A stretch of DNA of 64,000 nt from Diphasiastrum complanatum (Eukaryota > Streptophyta > Lycopodiopsida > Lycopodiales > Lycopodiaceae), in assembly GCA_029204225.1 (NCBI GenBank), contig CM055097.1, forward strand, positions 38,615,106 through 38,679,105, in the 5' to 3' direction. Positions 25,106 through 36,281 of the stretch are shown one piece after another. Both the position numbers and the translations under genes were made by a program. The notes beneath the pieces were generated by a model. It saw only the letters and a program-made list of their open reading frames with translations. It was not told the DNA's origin and searched no databases. The stretch's first letter is position 1. Every line of letters starts with the position of its first letter.

Positions 25106-26852
25106 TTAATTGATAAGGTTGAGCCTTATGAATGAATTGTCTCTTCTGTACTTTTGTCAAGGAGTCATTCGGTTGTCCTAGCATCAGGTACTCAACAATA
25201 TCTGCCGCCCACTCAGGTATTGCTTCAACATAGAACAACGTAGCATCTGGCAGTCCATCATCCACTTTAGTATTAATTGGTGCGGATTCAATTCGCAAAG
25301 CATGATCGGCTAGATAATGTTGCTTTCTCTTTCTAACCACAATTCGAAAGTCAAATTCAGTCAATAATAATAACCATCTTGCAATACGTCCAGTATTACA
25401 CGTCTTGTTTACCAAGTAAAATAACGGTTGATGATCCGTATAAAATGCAAAGTGCGTTTCCATGAGGTAGTGACGAAATTTCCAAATAGAAAAAATCATG
25501 GCTAGCGCTTCACGTTCTGTTGTTGAATAATTCTTCTCTGGATCTGTAAGCTGTCTGCTTGCAAATCGTATGGGATAATCCTTCTTATAGTCACCTGGCT
25601 GCGTCAAAACTGATCCAATGGCGTATTTTGAGGCATCCGTATGAACATGAAACTCTAATGTCCAATCTGGAGAACGCAGTATTGGTGCTGAAGTTAATGC
25701 TTTTTTTAACTTTTCAAAGGCTTCTAATGCCTCTACTGTCCAAATAGGAACAATAGTTAGTTTGTATATAGGTCGTGCTAAATCTGCAAAGAAGATAATA
25801 AAAATTTGATAGTAGTTCGCATGGCCCATAAACACATAAACTCCTCGAATTGTTGCTGGCGATGGCAATTCCACAATAACTTTGATCTTAGAATAATCGG
25901 TGGCAATACCATGTCTTGATATCACATGTCCAAGCACAACTCCGTGCAAAATCCATATCTGGCATTTTTTTGGATTTAGAGAAATCTGATATTTGCAGCA
26001 TCTTTCAAATACTTTCTCCAATCGATCCAGGTGGTCTGTATTTGTACTATGAACTCCCAATTCGTCCAAGTAAATTTCAAGAAATTTCTGCAGATAATCT
26101 TTAAAAGCAAATTGTATTACTCTTTGGAATGAACTTGGTGCATTACAAAGTCCAAACGACATTACTTTGTAAGCATAGGTGCCCCATTCTGTTGCAAAAG
26201 CAATTTTGTGGCAATCGGCAGGTGCAATCTTAACCTGGTTGTAACCACTAAATCCATCCAGGAAACTATAAGCTTCCGCTCCAGCAAGGCGATCCAAAAT
26301 GCTTTCAGTATAAGGTAACGGAAAGTGATCTTTCCGTGTCACTTTATTTAATGCTTTGAGATTCACACAGATTCACAATTTCCCATTTTTCTTAGGAACA
26401 ATGACAATCGGTGAAATCCATTCTATATGCTCGATCTCATAAATGAAATCAGCGTCAAGTAGTCTCTGAAGTTCTTTCTTTATCAGATTTGCCACATTAG
26501 GATTACAAGGATAGAACTTTGTAACCTTTGGAACTGCATCAGGTACTAAAGGTATGATATGTTCAATCACTGATGTCGGAATACCCTTCAAATCTTGATA
26601 AGTCCATGCAAAGCAATCTTGATACTTAATAAGTAACAAACAGAGTGCTTGATACTGTTCAGGAGTAAGTTGTGATCCAACTTGTACAATCTTTTCCGGT
26701 TCTCCTGGCTCGGCAAGATTCATTGATTGCGTCTTAGCTGAGCCATCGTAAACTTCTTTAGATTCCGACATGTGTTCTTCAGGTTCACGATGTTCTTTAG
26801 GTAACATGATAACCACATCATCTAGTGTATAACATTTCAAATGCTCGGGCAT
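25071..26852 (-). pseudogene. Ty3 (Athila/Tat-like) reverse transcriptase and RNase H, element 1
   Basis: Two open segments in the same frame (26,852-26,376 and 26,366-25,071) are split by one TGA at 26,373-26,375. The context KKNGKL-stop-ICVNLKALNK indicates an Arg CGA mutated to TGA. The RT has FLDGFSGYNQVKIAP and MSFGLCNAPSSFQRV, but the catalytic box reads YLDELGVHS instead of YxDD, so the enzyme is probably dead. RNase H follows (FHVHTDASKYAIGS, FYTDHQPLFYL). The upstream part has the QDCFAWTYQDLKGIP motif common before Ty3 RTs. No protease active site was recognised between this and the gag remnant. Confidence 0.8.
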
Positions 26853-27472
26853 ATCATGTTGGACTACGTTTGCTTGTTCTTTTTCGAAAGGACTTGTCTT
26901 GGATCTTTGTTTAGTCTTCTTAGCAGGAATTGATCGTGGAGGTCATGACTTTCGGGATGATAAATCTTTCTTCACAAGTGAAGACTTCCTAGACGATGAT
27001 GTCTTGCTGGAAATCTGACTTGAAGGATCATTCTTGACTTTCCCTTTGCCGGCTTAGGTCTTTCTGGACAGTCTTTATAGCAATGCCCATATCCACAATC
27101 ACGACAGAATGGTATAAATTTTTCTGTATTTGGGCATTCTGCAACTCAGTGATTTTCTCCACATGCAAAGCATCCAAGTGGTGCTCTGGTCCAATTTCTC
27201 GAGGCTTGTTGTTGAGCGGCAGCATAAATGGCATACTGTTATGAAGATACACCTTCCTGATCACTACCATAACTCCATTGCTCAGCACTTCCGTAAGGTT
27301 CTGGTTCCATCAAATTGGCAGGAGGAGCGGAGTGTTTTGGTGGGGTAGGCAAAGCTAGACGTTCCGGGTATCCAAGAGTAGATTGTCGCAGTCTTGTTGT
27401 TGGATTTCCTCCATACTGTGGATCTCGATATCCCATCTGGGCATACCGTTGCTGAATTATCCGAGGGTTGAA
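26853..27472 (-). pseudogene. Ty3 gag C-terminal remnant with zinc knuckle, element 1
   Basis: Broken frames match the gag region of element 2 (36,676-37,200). They include FIPFCRDCGYGHCYKDCP (zinc knuckle) and SAPPANLMEPEP. Homology stops at about 27,472, where a plus-oriented LTR begins, so the N-terminal gag and 5' LTR are missing. Confidence 0.65.
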
Positions 27473-28075
27473 GTTGCAATGTCGCAGGGCCTAAATGTCA
27501 AGTTAGTGAATAAAGTTGGGGTTCTCTCCAATTTAGATGGTTCTCACACTTTTTTAAATTTGAATAAAAAGAGAGGCAAGACTGGACCAATAGGATTCAG
27601 AGGCCAGGGTCCTCCTCTCTACTATAAAAAAGTACCAACTCGAGTTGTTCCTGATGTTCATTTCCTCATTTCAATAAAGCAAATTGGTTCTCTTTAGAAA
27701 TGGATTGATGAATGTCCTTGCTCTTTCTCTCTTTTCCTCCATTTCTCATGCTTTCTTTGGATTTTGCTAATTGTTGGATCTGATCATTATTGGGATTGCT
27801 ATTTCTTGTGCTTTTTGTGAGAGAGAAAAGGAGAGAGAGAAGAGTAAGTTTCTATCATTGTTGTGGATTTAGGGTTAATGGAAGTAGGGTTAATGGATGT
27901 AGTGTTAATTCTTAGTGTTAATGGATGTTAGTGTTAGATCCTCCATTCATGTTGAAATATGAACTATACTATCGCTCTCATGGGAATGAACCTACGCGTG
28001 ACAACTAACTCCGTTTCTTTGATGCTAGATTGACTAGATCTTGGATTCAGGTTAGGCAAGGAAAGAAACCCACTC
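27473..28075 (+). mobile_element. LTR of the Tat-like family in plus orientation
   Basis: The last 200 bp (27,871-28,075) match the reverse complement of the 5' LTR of element 2 (39,096-39,300), with shared ggttaatggatgtagtgtta and cctacgcgtgacaactaac. A TATA-like actataaaaa (27,621) and an AATAAA (27,673) fit U3-R organisation on the plus strand. No primer site follows, so it is a 3' or solo LTR. It abuts gag sequence of opposite orientation, so it is not the LTR of element 1 in its original arrangement. The left limit is approximate. Confidence 0.55.
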
Positions 28076-28077
28076 CA

Positions 28078-28455
28078 AAGAGACTCCCTCTTTGTGAAGA
28101 GGAGCTTTTTGCATTGTATCTACTCCATGCTTAATAAGAAGATTTCCCATGAGTTTGATGCTACACTAAGCTCCTTGATCATGATGGTTTTCTTGAGTGA
28201 TACCCCTATGATCATGCCCTTCCATTCATATTGTGTGTGGTTGTGGATTTAGAGTGGATTGATTTTCTTGCTTTCCTAGTTGTGGATTAGATTTCATGTT
28301 TTCTTGTGGATTAATGTAGGTTGCAGGCATCCAAGAAAATTTGTAGCCAATAATGTGGTATAGATCTTGCAAATTCATTTACGTTTTGGTTTCTTGAGTT
28401 TCTTGGAAAATTCAAGAAACAAGAAGATGGAGCTTCTTGATTCTTGGATGCTTGT
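28078..28455 (+). repeat. LTR-like direct repeat, left copy
   Basis: Matches 43,943-44,320 in the same orientation, starting exactly at aagagactccctctttg and sharing gagctccttgatcatgat, gtgtggttgtggatt and ttcttgattcttgga. The left boundary is the end of the neighbouring LTR. Likely the same LTR family; see the right copy. Confidence 0.6.
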
Positions 28456-28822
28456 AGGAATTAATTTTTTGTTTTTTTATGAATGTGGCATGCTAGGCAA
28501 GTTTTCTGATCTTGCAAGTAGTTTAGTTTCCATTTTGCAATGATCTGTTCTAGCATTATTCAAACGCTTTTGATAATTCTGATTTTCAATGAATTATTGT
28601 ATGAAAATGAACAGCTATTTATACTAAGAAATTAGGTCGTCAATTACGATCGCCAGTTGGCTGGTGATCCGTTGGCATCCATCCGGTCCTTGTCATTGAT
28701 TGCTGATAAGTGGTGAAATTGGCCGTAAACGTTCTGTTTGCATAAATGAATCAAAACTGTAGCTCTGCAGAAATGAAACAGCTTTGATATCATGTCTGTA
28801 TCAGATAAAGAGTAATGATTTC
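28456..28822. other. Retroelement leader-like DNA, unassigned
   Basis: No ORF. The tail (28,785-28,822) lies just inside the minus-strand copia primer site and is probably its leader. Confidence 0.35.
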
Positions 28823-29552
28823 GCTCTCATACCATGTCGGAAAGTGGTATGCAGAAGATAGGTCTAGCTCGAAAAGAAAACCTTTCGTGCATAGCGGAAT
28901 AAACTATCTTCATCTTTCCAATGCATGACTATGCCTATCAATTTCAAACAAGACAATAGTGATAGAAATCACGTTTGAACTTATAGTAACTAACTTTGAA
29001 ATCGTCAGTACTACAGTGTACTCAAATGCTAATACTATTTTTTAATGTAAAAGCACTAAACAAAACAAAACCATAGAAATACCAAGAGTTGAAGAAATAA
29101 CACATTCACAAATAATAGCATTAGAAAATAGCAAAGCACATGAGGATGCTTGAGTGCTCAAAGTGATAGAGTTTCCTCGTCTCAATAAGCATGTCAAATG
29201 AGGTACAAGAGGTGCCTTTTTATTCATGGGGAGGCCCTTGCCCCTGGGTTTCTATTGGCTACTTCAAGGAAGGGAGGATTGAAATCCTAACCCTTCCACA
29301 TTTCAATCTAAGGTGCACAAAGAAGCACACCCCACCTACCACCACTTTGACTTTGACTTCTAATTAGAACTTAACAAAACTTTATTAACTTAGACTTTGG
29401 GCCTTTTACATTATTTCATTCCACAAGGCCCAAGTCTACTTTATTTCATATAACAATTATTTACTTGTGCTCATTGGGCTATGGACTTACACATGCAAGA
29501 TGCCACGGCCCTCACACCTAATTTATTTATATACAAAATTTACCCTCAACAC
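28823..29552 (-). mobile_element. Ty1/copia LTR with primer-binding site
   Basis: On the minus strand the LTR runs from 29,552 (TGTTGAGGGT) to 28,835 (ends CA), 718 bp, followed by tggtatgagagc (28,834-28,823), a one-mismatch initiator-Met primer site. A TATA-like aataaaaagg lies at about 29,216-29,225. No gag follows, so only the 5' LTR and leader survive. Confidence 0.65.
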
Positions 29553-29867
29553 TCCCACCACCGCCCACTGCAGCGTCACTTTGATAGAATGCACAACTAC
29601 AGGTGATGTAGGTGGACGCTTGGATCGCGCCCCTCCCACAACCGTCTAGACATGACCAGTTGCAAGATAAGCTTGTCCACAACCACCCTCAACACTCTTC
29701 CCATAGTTTCAAAGAGTCCATCCTTCTCTTTTTTTTCCAAGATATGCATTAAGAGTTGTCTTACAAGCACAAGAAACTAGATAGCAAGCTTCATACAGCT
29801 TTGTTGTAGCAAAAGGAGGTCTCACCATGAATAGAATAGTCTACAAACAGCATTCAATGTTGTCAAT
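29553..29867 (-). other. Leader debris of a second copia element
   Basis: Sequence downstream of the minus-strand primer site at 29,868-29,879. No readable gag. It is interrupted at 29,552 by the start of the 718-bp LTR. Confidence 0.35.
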
Positions 29868-30130
29868 GCTCTGATACCAATAAAACGTCTCCGCCATGAC
29901 TCCAACCAAGATAGAGCACCTAGAACACCAAGGGAGAATGCAATAGACGAAACCGTCCCAAGCAAACCTAGATCCAATATTGATATGGCCCCCGAGCAAT
30001 CCAAGAGATAGGCAATCCACAAGAAAAGTGCTTCACAGCCTAACATTCACAATCTGACAACATAACGATCGCAAGACTCTCAATGTCCCTCATAGACACT
30101 GGTGAGGGTATATATAGAGTGTAGAGCCTG
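29868..30130 (-). mobile_element. 3' part of a copia LTR with perfect Met primer site
   Basis: The minus strand carries tggtatcagagc at 29,879-29,868, an exact initiator-Met primer site. Upstream of it (higher coordinates) is an LTR-like stretch with a TATA box ctatatatac at about 30,108-30,117 and a plausible R-U5 of about 230 bp. The 5' limit of the LTR could not be fixed. Confidence 0.5.
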
Positions 30131-31718
30131 TTGGGAGGATTCGAGATAATGCGTGTCGTATCAGTGAGAAATGAGCGGAATCCTCAATACATGTAACTGT
30201 GTCTATCGCATTCAGATCAGATTTGAATGAATCAAATTTTGTCTTACTTGATCACAACTTCAAAGTTGTTGGATTGAAACAATCAATTCCATAGCCATGA
30301 ACGAATTTACTGAATTCTAGGTTTAGATTTTATGTGCAGAAGCGTAAAGCATCTAGGTGATTAGAACAACAAATTTGACTTATACACGAATAGTTTAATC
30401 TACGAATAATATATCTGCAAGCATGGATCCATCTGAACATGAATAAAATAAGCATTAATTTACTGCATACATGACTCAAATTGTGGAATGAATATCATCA
30501 TATAGTTGAGAATGATGATAGTCTGAATGTAGATAGAGTTGTGTTCTTTCTAAGACAATACTCTCTAGTAATAGAGAGAAAGAAAAGAACAATTGCGCTT
30601 TGGATGTTTGATCACTGATCGCATAGATCAATGATTCAGCTACTGTGGATAGATCGTAATACACTATAATCTTACAGCTGATAAGTTGATGGGTATTTAT
30701 ATAGATGGCTAGCTAATTAAAAAAATGGTTTAAATTGTAAATTAGAAATTAAATTAAGGCACTACGTGTTGTTGTCAGTCGCCTTCGGACAGTATCTGAG
30801 TCTGCTGGAGATCTTGCCTGATCGTGACCATGGTACAATTGAGTTATGAGCTCAAATCAAACAAGGTTGCCGAATAGTCGTCGTGGCCAAATAGAAAACA
30901 TTCGAGGTGGCAGATAGTCGATATGGCAGAATGGTTGAGTGGTCGAAAGTCAAAGTCGTCGAAGATGTTCGACATGGTGAATACTGAATACTTTTGAGGT
31001 GGTCAAACACTTTCGTGTCATCGGGACTCTATCACAAATTTCTTTGTATTTTTGTAGACTGTTAGAAAACAAGTCTAGTTCTACAAAGTATAAAACAGTT
31101 AGAGAATGGATCTAGATGGACTGAATCCACATGGAAGCACTCTAACTGACCATGCCAATCTCCCATGCATGTTCACTACATGTAGGTACCCCTAACCCAT
31201 AGTAGCTAAGACCCATGCCATAGCCCAATGCATGTACATCCTATCCCATACTAGGATGCAACACACATGCTAATTTTGCATGCAGGTCCCACTCGACCAC
31301 TATCTAGGTTAAGCCCGGTCCCTATGTCCCAAGGCCCCCCTAATGGTCCAAACCCCTATTAGGGCCGCAACACTATGTGAAAAACAAAGCACTCTCTTTG
31401 ATCCCTCTCTATAACTATCAAAGTATTGTTTCAAAGAGATCATGCATATGTAAGAATTCAGACATGTACACACTTTTGACTTAATTGAACTCGTTCCAGT
31501 ACACTGAACATTGTCGTGTCATGTTGTGTCGTTTGCATTATTTTCTGTTTTTGTCCGAGTCAATTTTGTAGATAAATAATTAGTATATTGAGTTGTTTTA
31601 TGACTAATAGTGTATGCCTAATAGTGTATGCTAAAAGTGTTGTTTTTTTATCTGACTAGATACCACATTTTAGCAATTGAATGATTATGCGTTTGTCTGT
31701 GAAATCCATAGTTCAAAT
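30131..31718. other. Repeat-rich intergenic DNA, nothing identified
   Basis: No supported ORF. About 30,860-31,015 is rich in gtcga/tggtcg words, and 31,140-31,380 is C-rich; both look like LTR debris. Confidence 0.35.
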
Positions 31719-32250
31719 TGTTGGGACTTTGAGGCTTGGATTAAGTAGAGCTACTATCAAATTATCAATGATAGCTCAAATCCGATGGATATAGTTCATG
31801 CACAGAGGAATTTATCCATCCCATTTGAATTCTTAACATGGTATCAGAGCCTAGTCTGGTATCATTTGTCTGATCAGAGCATACATCATCAGAATGTTTC
31901 TTGTTCTGATATAGACTAAGCATACTAAATTGTTTTAAAGTTATATAATCTACTACATACATAAATATGTCCTAAATTTTCTAATGGATTCTCAATCAAA
32001 GTCTGGTCTAATTATAGACAGACTCAATGGATCAAATTACCATTTATGGAAAATTCAAGATAAAAAATAATGTTGATGGCCAAAGAACTATGTGAGATAG
32101 TCCTTGGTATCTAACTACTTCCTATTGTCGATGAGCAAGCCATTTCTAAATGGAAGCTTAGAGATGGTAAGGCTTTTTTCTTAATCACTATCAATATCTA
32201 TCCAGTCCATATCCAACTTTAGTTAAGAGGGCAAGAGTTAGTTTCGAACA
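31719..32250 (+). mobile_element. Ty1/copia element with very short LTR and broken gag
   Basis: A 120-bp LTR (31,719 TGTTGGGACT to 31,838 CA) is followed at once by tggtatcagagc (31,839-31,850), an exact initiator-Met primer site. From the ATG at 31,984 a gag reading frame encodes IIDRLNGSNYHLWKIQ, stops at TAA, and resumes in other frames with MAKELCEIVLG and DEQAISKWKLRDGKAFFLI. This is the copia gag N-terminus (UBN2 type). Only the 5' end of the element is present. Confidence 0.65.
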
Positions 32251-32541
32251 AATCTCAATATATTAGAGTTTTGTTTGCAAAACAGTATAAAGAACTCTTG
32301 CACAGCCAACCCTCGCATAATGAACCTTTGTAGATATGATTAGTAGCTAGATCTACCTCAAATTTGACTATAGTGAAAATTTCAAGCCAATCAGAGCAAG
32401 GATCAGAGAGATATCGAGGAAAAACCCTGAAAAAGAGGCTAAAATCACACTAATAGCCAGTTGAACTGATCATATCCTAATAGATCTTGGTTGCATTCTT
32501 TACATCCATCAAGATCCGGTATCCCTGGACTTCTCCAATGA

Positions 32542-32991
32542 ATGGATCTAAGATTAGGACGAGCAGTTGTAAGAAGAGTTGGAAATCAAGCACCAAACCT
32601 CTCTAGAGTTGCAGCCACACAGATTGAAGCAGAGGTAGAACCAACTAAAATGGACCCGATGGATCAACACGTACATGTTGTACCCTTGCAAGTGATCCAG
32701 AGAGCACCTCATCTCAAGATGCCAAAATACGATGGATCGACCGATCCTATCAGATTCTTCCAAATTTATGAACAAGCTTGCGAAATCTACGATGAACAGA
32801 CTCCTGAGAAAAAGTTGAAGTTGTTTCCTATGTCATTGGTAGCTGCAACCCCTGATTGGTTTTTCAACCAATGGGCCGAAGAAAAAGCCACGTGGGAAGG
32901 GTTAAAAGTGGCCCTCATGACCCGCTTTAAACCAAGGTGTTGGGGGTACTGTCTCCTCCAAATAAACATAAGCTTTAGCAGAGTTACAAAA
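32542..32991 (+). pseudogene. Ty3 gag fragment
   Basis: A 150-codon open frame contains APHLKMPKYDGSTDPIRFFQ, KLKLFPMSLVAATPDWFFNQ and WEGLKVALMTRFKP, the Retrotrans_gag core. It is related to the gag of element 2 (37,620-38,090), which lies on the opposite strand. Homology ends near 32,935, where the frame runs into other DNA. No zinc knuckle or pol follows. Confidence 0.65.
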
Positions 32992-33059
32992 TAATACAGA
33001 ACTTGGTTTTTTATCACTTAAATGTATTTCGTCACTCTCTTGAGTGCTTTCCAATGTTG

Positions 33060-33830
33060 GATATGATGCTTGATCATTCAAGAAGTAGCTGTTTGAGAGT
33101 TACATTCATTTTTTTTTTTTGCTAATGAGAGTAGTTTCAACACTCTTCCCAAGTGATGGCTTGCATCTTGTGGAACTATAATTGAGAAATTTGTGCTTGA
33201 CCGTTATAATACAAAAAAGGATAAGATATTCCATCACAACCATTATCAAGCAACTTTCCCACACTAATTAAGTTCTTTGTAAGTTTTGGAATGAAAAGAA
33301 CATTAGAAAGTGCAAGAACTTTTGAAGAAGCAAGTTTCAATGGAATGTTGCCAATTCCTTCTATTGGACACTCATGATCATTAGCTGTGGAGATCTCTTG
33401 AGTCCTTTGAAAAGTAAGATTGAGTCAAATGACTCCTTTGAACAGCACATATGTGAAGAGGCTCCACTGTCTATGTACCAAGCTCCATCTTTCTTGAAAG
33501 GTGATGAAGAAAAACTGGACACCATAAGTGATCCTTCTCCATCACTTGCAATAGAATCTTCTTCAATATCTTTGGAGAGATCAGCTTGCTTGAGTTGGTT
33601 TTTCTTCTTAAAGCAATTAGAGGCATAGTGCCCCTTTTTGCCACAGAAGAAGCACTTCACTTTCTTCTTCTTGGTTTTTGAGTTAGAGGAATGAGATGTT
33701 TCATCCTCTTCACCATCTTGATCTCGATCTTTGGCTTTGTCTTTGTTGTATGCTTGAGAGAATTGGTTTTTACTCCTACAAGAAGATCGTAAAACAATCA
33801 AAACAAAAATGACAAGGTCTTGGATCATTT
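33060..33830 (-). pseudogene. Ty1/copia gag zinc knuckle and protease fragment
   Basis: The minus strand encodes a Lys/Asp/Ser-rich linker, a zinc knuckle (CFFCGKKGHYASNC) and a protease with the DSGAS active site in WYIDSGASSHMC. A frameshift near 33,370 separates it from GIGNIPLKLASSKV and FIPKLTKNLISVGKL, the usual copia segment after the protease. The upstream end is fused to the integrase end of the Ty3 element at about 33,830, so one ORF runs across the junction. Confidence 0.65.
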
Positions 33831-34713
33831 TGGTTGAACTGGCTGATTTGGTTGCCAAAACTTGTGTAGTCGGCTGTCATTCACCAGAGTGTTGAATCTT
33901 TTTCCATCCAAATGTTCTAAAATGACCGCTCCATAGTTTAATATTTCTTTCACTCTATATGGTCCTTCACATGTGAACTTCATTTTGCCTTTAATCAGTT
34001 TTGTCTTATACATTAGTGCTAGACCTCCTTCCTTCAGATCTTTTTTGTGTAATCGACGATCGTGCCATGCCTTGCGACGGGTTTTCTCTGCTGCTAATGC
34101 ATGAACTGCCATCAATTTGGTCTCACAAATTTTTTGTAAAGCCTCATGACGCATCTGGAAGATTTTTCATCATCCAACCATTTTGTTGCTGCTATGCATA
34201 GAGATGATATCAAAAAATTGGCATAAGTGCATCTTGTCCATAAACAAGCTGAAATGGCTTTTGATTTGTACTACCTTTGTAAGTTGTTTTGAATGTCCAT
34301 AAAGTTGAATAAAGCTTATGTTCCCAATCAGAACGACTTGCTTCTACCATTTTTGTCATAATGTTGCAGAGAATCTTGCTGGAAGATTCAACTTGGCCAT
34401 CACCCCTCAAATAATATGGAGTACTAGACCGATGAATGATGAAAAAGTCTTCCAGCAGACACTTTATCGTTTCATTCACAAAATGTGTTCCGCGATCACT
34501 AAAGATCTCGATAGGACATTCAAATCTAGTAATAATGTTTTCATAGAGAAATTTGGTCGTTGATTTTGCATCTGCAACTCGAATTGCTTTTGCTTCAACC
34601 CACTTGGTCATATAATCGATTGCAACAATGATATATCTGGCCTGAGATACTCTTGTCGCGGGATGAATAGGACCAACGTAGTCGAGGCCCCATTTCTCAA
34701 ACGGTGCTTGCAA
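33831..34713 (-). pseudogene. Ty3 (Athila/Tat-like) integrase, element 2
   Basis: Two open segments (34,713-34,210 and 34,154-33,831) match the integrase of element 1: WGLDYVGPIHPAT, IDYMTKWVEAKA, FSDRGTHFVNETI, then the C-terminal LALMYKTKLIKGK. They are separated by a frameshift and small deletion at about 34,160-34,210. It is truncated just past the C-terminal block by copia sequence. Confidence 0.75.
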
Positions 34714-34732
34714 TAAAAGTAGATGTAAATGT

Positions 34733-36260
34733 TCATAATTCTATCAAGTAGAATGACATGCTCGTTGACAAACATTGCATGACTGAATATAATTTTCTAT
34801 ATCTTTGTGAAGTGTAGGCCACCAACATCCTGATGTAAAATTTTTTGAACAGTGATATCTGTTGAAAAATGTCCTCCGCCCATGCCATCATGAGAAAACA
34901 TGATAAGTTCAAGTACTTCATGCGACAAATCACATCTTTGAAAAATATCATCCATTCCTCGGCAATACAATTGTCCAGCAATCAATTGATAAGGTTGTGC
35001 CTTATGAATCAATTGTCTATTCTGTACTTTTGTCAAGGAATCATTGGGTTGGCCAAGCATAAAATATTCAACAATATTTGATGTCCACTCAGGTACTGCT
35101 TCAACATAAAATAATGCAATATCTGGTAGTTCATCATCCACTTCAGTATTAACAAGCGCTGATTCAATCCTTGAAACATGGTCGGCTAGATAATGTTGTA
35201 TACCCTTTTGAACCACAACACGAAAATCAAATTTAGTCAATAATAGTAGCCATCTCGCAATACGCCCTGTGTCGCATGTCTTGTTCACCAAATAAAGTAG
35301 CGGCTGATGATTAATATAAAATGCAAAATGCGTTGCCAATAGATAATGACGAAACTTTTTTAACAGAAAAAATCATGGCCAACGCTTCGCGTTCAATTGT
35401 CGAATAATTCTTCTCAGGATCTATGAGCTGTCTGCTTGCAAACCTGATAGGATAATCCTTCTTGTGTTCACTTGGTTGCGTAAAAAATGATCCAATGGCA
35501 TATTTGGATGCATCAGTGTGAACGTGAAACTCAATTGTCCAGACTAGTGCTCGTAGTATCGGTGCAGAAGCTAAAGCTTTCTTCAATTTCTCAAATGCTT
35601 CTAATGCCTCTACTATCCAAATTGGTACAATGGTAATTTATATATAGGTCTTGATAAATCTGTAAAGAATGGTATGAATATCTGATAGTAATTTGCATGA
35701 CCCATAAACACGTAAACTCCTTGAATTGTTCTTGGCGATGGTAACTCAATAATGACTTTAATTTTGGAATAATCCTTAGCAATGCCATGTCTTGATATCA
35801 CATGTCCAAGGACAACTCTATGAGTGACTCAAATTTGACATTTTTCTAAATTTAAGGAGATTTGGTATTTGCGACAATGTTCAAATACTTTTTCCAAACG
35901 ATCCAAGTGGTCTGTATTTGCACTATGGACTCCGAGATCATCGAAGTAGATATCAAGAAATTTCTGCAAGTAGTCCTTAAAGGCAAACTGCATCACTCGT
36001 TGAAATGAGTTAGGTGCATTACAAAGTCCAAACGACATAATTTTATAAGCATAGGTTTTTCATTCTGTTGCAAAAGTTGTTTTGTGGCGATCTGCAGGTG
36101 CTAGCTTAACTTGGTTGTAACCACTAAATCCATCCAGAAAACTATATGCTTATGCTCCAGCAAGACGGTCCAATATGCTTTCAGTAAAGGGTTACATAAA
36201 GTGATCCTTTCACGTCAGTTTGTTCAAAGCTTTGAGATTCACACAAATTCTCATCTTCCC
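34733..36260 (-). pseudogene. Ty3 (Athila/Tat-like) RT and RNase H, element 2
   Basis: RT-RNase H is split into several frames (35,829-36,038; 35,613-35,801; 35,311-35,586; 34,797-35,339). The catalytic box YFDDLGVHS is intact here, unlike element 1, and so is MSFGLCNAPNSFQRV. RNase H has FHVHTDASKYAIGS and INHQPLLYLVNKTCDTG. At least three frameshifts or stops make it non-functional. Confidence 0.75.
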
Positions 36261-36281
36261 ATTCTTCTAGAAAAGTGGCTT

